Assembly: GCA_023229825.1 (NCBI GenBank)
Contig: JALNYN010000041.1
Coordinates: forward strand, 1-7,327
DNA: 7,327 bases
DNA from: Minisyncoccota bacterium
GTDB taxonomy: Bacteria; Patescibacteriota; Minisyncoccia; Phycocordibacterales; CAIJYI01
Direction: 5' to 3'
The notes beneath the pieces are model-generated. The model was not told the origin of the DNA and ran no database searches. It saw nothing but the letters and a program-made list of their open reading frames with translations. Below, in pieces: positions 4,850 through 7,327 of the stretch. Each line of letters starts with the position of its first letter. Position 1 is the first letter of the stretch. The position numbers and the translations under genes are program-made.

Positions 4850-5146
4850 ATGAACACCGAAAAAGAAAAAGTTAGCGCCCGTTCCGTTCAAGAGGTCTTG
4901 AAGGAGATCAGAATAAGAGTTGAGGCGGACAAAAAGAACAACGGATTGTTGCCTTGGGCATTCGAGAGCAGGCGACGCGAAGTTCTTGGAGACATTGACG
5001 CCATGATCGGAATGGTCAACCGATCTGCACAAGTGAACGCCGTTCAGGAATCATGGTTGTTAGGAACGATGAGCACGGCAAATTGGTGGGATAACAATAA
5101 GAACTGGGTAGAACTTTTGACCATGTTTAACTCTTTCAGTGCATAA
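4850..5146 (+). CDS. Small helical protein E (98 aa), last gene of operon
   Basis: No family was recognised. AGAGGAG (4833-4839) lies 10 nt before the ATG. It is less charged than the other four: residues 10-30 are an amphipathic helix (SVQEVLKEIRIRVEADKK), then LLPWAFESRRREVLGDIDAMIGMVNRS (33-59) and a Trp-rich C-terminus (W69, W79, W80, W86). It probably forms a small helical bundle and could be the core partner of the coiled-coil proteins, but this is inference. No signal peptide or clear membrane segment is present. Its first codons (ATGAACACCGA) closely resemble those of gene A (ATGAATACCGA). A GC-rich hairpin 12 nt after the stop closes the operon. Confidence 0.85.
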   Translation: MNTEKEKVSARSVQEVLKEIRIRVEADKKNNGLLPWAFESRRREVLGDIDAMIGMVNRSAQVNAVQESWLLGTMSTANWWDNNKNWVELLTMFNSFSA

Positions 5147-5158
5147 AAAAAGAGCCAC

Positions 5159-5195
5159 ACCCCCGACCGAACCATGCGGTCGGGGGTTAATTTTA
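5159..5195 (+). terminator. Terminator of the small-protein operon
   Basis: ACCCCCGACCG (5159-5169) pairs perfectly with CGGTCGGGGGT (5177-5187) in an 11-bp GC-rich stem with a 7-nt AACCATG loop. TTAATTTTA follows, a modest U-tract. On the minus strand the hairpin is followed by TGTGGCTC and then a T-run further on, so it may also stop leftward transcripts. Confidence 0.8.
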
Positions 5196-5210
5196 TAGAA
5201 TTATCAACAT

Positions 5211-5250
5211 TTTACAAGGTTAGTCCTTGTACAAGGACTAACCTTGTAAA
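5211..5250. repeat. 40-bp perfect palindrome (two CAAGG-N5-CCTTG units)
   Basis: Every base from 5211 to 5230 pairs with 5231 to 5250, with no loop. It consists of CAAGGTTAGTCCTTG and CAAGGACTAACCTTG separated by TA, so each half is itself a small hairpin and the whole can form one long cruciform. The bases just outside do not pair. It overlaps the last four codons of the leftward 274-aa gene and includes its TAG stop. Confidence 0.9.
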
Positions 5251-6062
5251 TCCGACTCGGCTTCGTCTCTGTAGGGAGATTTCTTTTTCATTCGGCTGAT
5301 CTCGTTACGCAAACGGCTTTGTTCGCTCAACAGTTGTTCGATAAGTTCTCTTTGAGCAGTTATCGCGCTCTGGAGTTTACGCATACCTGAATAAGATTCA
5401 TCCTCTTCCTCTCGCGATAACCCGATTTGCTTTTCTTTCTTGCTTACATATATCGTTTTGCTTTCTTTTCTTTCCCATTCATCTTTTTTATGCAGGTACG
5501 CAGCCAGTTTTTCAGGATTTTCCAGATCTTTTTTGTTGGGAACTCGCGGTTTCGGCATGCTGGGCTCCCCGTAAAATGCCGTAGCGACCAGCCAGCTTCC
5601 TTCAGGATCACTTTCTCTCGGACCATCTTCGCACTTGATGATCTTACCGTTCCGTGCCTCATTTTTTTCGAGGATAACACAAAAAACGGGAGAATATTGA
5701 GTGAGCCATGGCGGGATGTCTTCGGGTTCCACAACATAACTGATCTTACCGTTTCGAAGTTCCAAGTGACAATCTACGTTCAAGTTTGCTACCCTATCCG
5801 CAAACGATCCGCCGTATTGTGGCAATTCAATTCTCCCCGGCAATCCGGGTGCATCCGGAACATCAAGTTTAACATAGACGGCCCCTTCTTTTGGATGATC
5901 GGGGGTTACGATCTTTCCCTCATCAAGGCACTTTCTTATCAGCGCTTCCGTTATGCCCTCCTTTTGAAAAAGATGGTTTCTGGTATATGAATTATCTATC
6001 CCTTTTTCGTTAATTCGAATGGCGGGTTCGTGTTCCCTCCCTTCCATATATTTTTCGGGCAT
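5238..6062 (-). CDS. Hypothetical protein, 274 aa, unrecognised
   Basis: No family was recognised with confidence. Residues 24-165 look like an alpha/beta domain: a helical SYTRNHLFQKEGITEALIRK segment, strands such as GAVYVKLDVPD (60-70), KISYVVEPEDIPPWL (106-120), SPVFCVILEKN (124-134) and finally SWLVATAFYGEP (156-167). The final WL..TAF strand faintly recalls the C-terminal strand of BECR-type (barnase/EndoU/colicin) RNase domains; this is only a visual resemblance. The remainder (175-262) is lysine/glutamate-rich, with a likely coiled coil at 228-260 (RKLQSAITAQRELIEQLL). No signal peptide is seen. The ATG at 6062 has no Shine-Dalgarno; a purine-rich site at 6035-6045 is inside the gene. 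The stop codon lies in the 40-bp palindrome. It is convergent with the small-protein operon. Confidence 0.8.
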   Translation of the reverse strand: MPEKYMEGREHEPAIRINEKGIDNSYTRNHLFQKEGITEALIRKCLDEGKIVTPDHPKEGAVYVKLDVPDAPGLPGRIELPQYGGSFADRVANLNVDCHLELRNGKISYVVEPEDIPPWLTQYSPVFCVILEKNEARNGKIIKCEDGPRESDPEGSWLVATAFYGEPSMPKPRVPNKKDLENPEKLAAYLHKKDEWERKESKTIYVSKKEKQIGLSREEEDESYSGMRKLQSAITAQRELIEQLLSEQSRLRNEISRMKKKSPYRDEAESDLQG

Positions 6063-6083
6063 AAAATTTTTTGATTCATTGAT

Positions 6084-6111
6084 ATGATATCATTCTTGCG
6101 TGTAAAAACAA
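6084..6111 (-). promoter_or_regulatory. Promoter of 274-aa gene with palindromic -10
   Basis: On the minus strand TTGTTT (6111-6106), 16 nt and TATCAT (6089-6084), with TGA immediately before the hexamer as an extended -10. The -10 lies in a perfect 10-bp palindrome, ATGATATCAT (6084-6093), which could be a repressor site. The predicted leader is about 15 nt, without a Shine-Dalgarno. Confidence 0.5.
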
Positions 6112-6118
6112 AACTGAC

Positions 6119-6152
6119 AAAAAAGAATCAGCGCGGCATTCCCGCGCTGATT
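6119..6152 (-). terminator. Rho-independent terminator of M41 peptidase gene
   Basis: AATCAGCGCGG (6126-6136) pairs perfectly with CCGCGCTGATT (6142-6152) around a CATTC loop. Read leftward it is followed by CTTTTTTGT, a good U-tract. The stem begins one base inside the TAA stop codon of the peptidase gene. Confidence 0.88.
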
Positions 6153-6640
6153 TATGAACTATAAATTTTTTCAAGGTCTGTTCCGGAAAGTTTCCGGTGC
6201 GTAAAAAGAGCATGCGCAACCTTTTTGATTCGACCCCTGTTGTCGCGCCGATCGAGCATTTCGTAGGCGAGGGTGAAAAAATCAGCTATACCGATGACCG
6301 GTAACGAAGAACATTCGGAAAGACGGGCGTGAAATTTCAATATCTGCTGATCGTCTCCCTCGGCAGAACGGCTTCTCCTGTTTTGTATTGAAAAAATATT
6401 TTCTGCGGTTTTCCCCGCGGTAAGAACCAAGATATGCGGAATGATCCATTCTCCGAGCCGCGTACCCGTCGCGAGCGCTTCGTTGATATGTTTAACCGTC
6501 TCGTCGGAATAATATACTCCCCCGCTGGTATTGTTCATATACACATGATCCACCGGCAAATTGAGCAGGCGAGCCATAACAGCATGCCCCGCTTCGTGAT
6601 AGGCATGTTTGCGCAAGCGTTTTTTTTCATCAGAGGACAT
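6152..6640 (-). CDS. Stand-alone M41 (FtsH-type) zinc peptidase domain protein
   Basis: A 162-aa protein matching the peptidase domain of FtsH (family M41) without the AAA ATPase or the membrane anchor. HEAGHAV (15-21) gives the zinc ligands H15 and H19 and the catalytic E16. AGKTAENIF (75-83) and SAEGDDQQILKF (92-103) correspond to the AE and DL segments of FtsH, where D97 (or D96) would be the third zinc ligand. Without an unfoldase it could act on small or unfolded substrates, pair with a separate ATPase, or serve a regulatory role; this is inference. The ATG at 6640 is preferred over an in-frame ATG at 6691, because AGGAGG lies 8 nt upstream of it. At 162 aa it is shorter than a full M41 domain (about 200 aa), so the C-terminal helices may be trimmed. 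Confidence 0.85.
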   Translation of the reverse strand: MSSDEKKRLRKHAYHEAGHAVMARLLNLPVDHVYMNNTSGGVYYSDETVKHINEALATGTRLGEWIIPHILVLTAGKTAENIFSIQNRRSRSAEGDDQQILKFHARLSECSSLPVIGIADFFTLAYEMLDRRDNRGRIKKVAHALFTHRKLSGTDLEKIYSS

Positions 6641-6719
6641 AGAGCTTGCCTCCTGCCAAAAAATTAAAAGTGTCCGCGAATAGTATTGCACATCCCCCGG
6701 GTAAATTCAAAGGGTACAT
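6630..6719 (-). CDS. Possible 29-aa leader ORF coupled to the M41 gene
   Basis: An ATG at 6719 follows GGAGG (6733-6729) by 9 nt and opens a 29-codon frame (MYPLNLPGGCAILFADTFNF and on) ending in TGA at 6632-6630. It overlaps the start of the peptidase gene (ATG at 6640) by 11 nt and contains that gene's Shine-Dalgarno. The product would be fairly hydrophobic. The arrangement suits translational coupling or a leader peptide, but a promoter candidate (6682-6710) lies inside the ORF and, if used, would leave it untranslated. Confidence 0.3.
   Translation of the reverse strand: MYPLNLPGGCAILFADTFNFLAGGKLYVL
6682..6710 (-). promoter_or_regulatory. Promoter candidate for M41 gene
   Basis: On the minus strand TTGAAT (6710-6705), a 17-nt spacer ending in TGC and AATACT (6687-6682): both hexamers 4 of 6, helped by the extended -10. 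The predicted start near 6675 gives a leader of about 35 nt that contains the AGGAGG of the peptidase gene. Confidence 0.45.
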
Positions 6720-6755
6720 TTTATACCACCTCCAATTAACCCGTTCACTTTTGTT

Positions 6756-6830
6756 GTCATTCCAGCCCACGAGCTGGAATCCACGTCCGTCATTAATCGC
6801 CGTGGATCCCGGGTCCCGGCCCGGGATGAC
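6756..6830. repeat. 75-bp cloverleaf-shaped palindromic repeat (REP/MITE-like)
   Basis: The ends GTCAT (6756-6760) and ATGAC (6826-6830) pair. Inside are three hairpins: ATTCCAGC/GCTGGAAT (6759-6766 and 6773-6780), CCACG/CGTGG (6781-6785 and 6801-6805) with a 15-nt loop, and ATCCCGGG/CCCGGGAT (6806-6813 and 6820-6827). The left and right thirds are inverted, diverged copies of each other. GTCATTCCAGC...GCTGGAATCC and GGATCCCGGG...CCCGGGATGAC are sequence types I know as dispersed palindromic repeats in many bacterial genomes. It lies between divergent genes and ends about 75 bp before the promoter of the 74-aa gene. Confidence 0.85.
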
Positions 6831-6902
6831 GAACGAAAAATGGTTAATTAGAGATAGTATTACTTCCTCGCATCCACCCTCCTGTCGCCTTGTTTTCATA
6901 CA

Positions 6903-6911
6903 TGCTACAAT
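6903..6911 (+). promoter_or_regulatory. Extended -10 promoter of 74-aa gene
   Basis: TGC-TACAAT is an extended -10 element with 5 of 6 matches. The predicted start is near 6918, just before the GGAGG site (6919-6923) of the next gene. No clear -35 is visible 16-18 nt upstream. Confidence 0.45.
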
Positions 6912-6932
6912 AAAAATCGGAGGTAGTACTTT

Positions 6933-7157
6933 ATGAAAAAAGAGATCAGAGAAGATATTTTGACGCAAACCGAGGCGCTCACAGGAATTCCCATCTGGGA
7001 GATCATAAACGCGACCCGATTGGCAAAACATCTTTCGTTTTACGAATTTGATGTCATATATTTGCGTTATCAGCAGCAAGGATTGATCGATAAAAATGTC
7101 AGAGTATTCGCCATGTTTTTGCAAAGAGCATGGATAAAAGCCCATGATAACACCTAA
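6933..7157 (+). CDS. Small helical protein, 74 aa, unrecognised
   Basis: No family was recognised. GGAGG (6919-6923) lies 9 nt before the ATG and a clean terminator follows, so this is a convincing monocistronic gene. The product appears all-helical: KKEIREDILTQTEALTG (2-18), IPIWEIINATRLAKHL (19-34), FYEFDVIYLRYQQQGLID (36-53) and VRVFAMFLQRAWIKAH (57-72). It is mixed-charge with regularly placed aromatics and looks like a compact helical bundle, possibly DNA- or protein-binding. No signal peptide is seen. It has no sequence similarity that I can see to the five small proteins of the upstream operon. Confidence 0.8.
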   Translation: MKKEIREDILTQTEALTGIPIWEIINATRLAKHLSFYEFDVIYLRYQQQGLIDKNVRVFAMFLQRAWIKAHDNT

Positions 7158-7160
7158 CCC

Positions 7161-7193
7161 ATTACCCCGCTTCGGATAGCGGGGTGATTTTTT
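7161..7193 (+). terminator. Rho-independent terminator of 74-aa gene
   Basis: ATTACCCCGCT (7161-7171) pairs with AGCGGGGTGAT (7178-7188) with one G-T wobble and a 6-nt loop, followed by a T-run (7188-7193). It lies 3 nt after the TAA stop codon. Confidence 0.88.
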
Positions 7194-7204
7194 GTATTCT
7201 ATTG

Positions 7205-7232
7205 TTAACATTGCAGCAAAAGAGTTTACACT
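7205..7232 (+). promoter_or_regulatory. Promoter of right-edge gene (leaderless)
   Basis: TTAACA (7205-7210), a 16-nt spacer and TACACT (7227-7232) match the consensus 5 of 6 and 4 of 6. The -10 ends exactly 7 nt before the ATG at 7239 and there is no Shine-Dalgarno, so the mRNA should be leaderless. Confidence 0.5.
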
Positions 7233-7238
7233 AGTCCT

Positions 7239-7327
7239 ATGAACTCATTTGATTCGCAATATATGAATTTAAAAGAAACAAAGCTTAAGGAGATCATCCA
7301 AAAGCTAAAAACGGTAACCGCAGTAGC
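7239..7327 (+). CDS. Partial CDS at right edge, unrecognised (N-terminus only)
   Basis: An ATG at 7239 opens a frame that stays open to the window end. It begins MNSFDSQYMNLKETKLKEII and continues as a lysine-rich amphipathic helix. About 29 codons are visible, too few to assign a family. No Shine-Dalgarno precedes the ATG. A promoter with its -10 ending 7 nt upstream supports this start and a leaderless mRNA; a second in-frame ATG at 7263 also lacks a ribosome binding site. Confidence 0.6.
   Translation, partial: MNSFDSQYMNLKETKLKEIIQKLKTVTAV

Noticed and set aside
4484..5032. 182-codon minus-strand open frame opposite operon genes D and E
   Set aside because: Phe-rich shadow of charged coiled-coil genes with strong ribosome sites on the plus strand.
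5427..5990. 187-codon plus-strand open frame opposite the 274-aa gene
   Set aside because: Phe/Arg-rich shadow with no ribosome site or promoter. The minus-strand frame is longer and has protein-like composition.
6756..6830. tRNA gene, because of the cloverleaf shape and 75-bp length
   Set aside because: No T-loop GTTCRA, no D-loop GG, the acceptor-like stem has only 5 bp, and the arms are near-perfect simple inverted repeats.
6630..7211. Long minus-strand open frame of 193 codons covering the intergenic region and the 74-aa gene
   Set aside because: It runs antisense through a well-supported gene and its terminator and translates the palindromic repeat (FVIPGRDPGST), a typical spurious product. 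Only its last 29 codons have a start with a ribosome site and are listed separately.

Overview
The window reads as a bacterial chromosome fragment, most likely from a Candidate Phyla Radiation (Patescibacteria, Parcubacteria-like) genome. This is inferred from the mix of genes: a lone Xer-type recombinase, a TrmB-like regulator, an NYN/LabA ribonuclease-fold protein, a stand-alone M41 peptidase domain, many short lysine/glutamate-rich orphan proteins, and several apparently leaderless promoters. Genes end in TAA, TAG or TGA, so the sequence gives no sign of TGA recoding. No rRNA, tRNA or CRISPR array was seen.

Layout. 1-59: the start of a leftward gene that runs off the edge. 60-209: two divergent promoters sharing one palindromic -35 region, with the rightward one reaching a terminator almost at once (a possible RNA of about 45 nt). 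210-845 (-): NYN-domain protein. 885-918: strong bidirectional terminator. 938-1369 (-): unrecognised 143-aa protein, whose promoter spacer contains a nine-base C/G tract. 1487-1522: 18-bp tandem repeat. 1544-2479 (+): tyrosine recombinase with all six catalytic residues. 2509-2566: two short CAAGG-N5-CCTTG hairpins. 2587-3354 (-): TrmB-like regulator. 3557-5146 (+): an operon-like run of five small charged proteins (85, 102, 117, 82 and 98 aa), divergent from the regulator and closed by a terminator. 5211-5250: a 40-bp perfect palindrome made of two more CAAGG-N5-CCTTG units, which supplies the stop codon of the next gene. 5238-6062 (-): unrecognised 274-aa protein. 6152-6640 (-): HEAGH zinc peptidase, possibly preceded by a coupled 29-aa ORF. 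6756-6830: 75-bp cloverleaf-shaped palindromic repeat. 6933-7157 (+): 74-aa hypothetical. 7239 to the end (+): the start of another gene.

How it may work together. The regulator and the five-gene cluster share a 202-bp divergent control region with repeated TGACAATA-type half-sites, so the TrmB-like protein is the natural candidate to control both. The five small proteins share sequence blocks and near-identical translation starts, so they look like a diverged and partly shuffled family; their function is unknown. Two translation styles coexist. Four genes (NYN, recombinase, TrmB-like, right-edge gene) have a -10 box ending exactly 7 nt before the A of ATG and no Shine-Dalgarno, as expected of leaderless mRNAs. 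The small operon, the peptidase, the 143-aa and the 74-aa genes carry clear GAGGAG/AGGAG sites.
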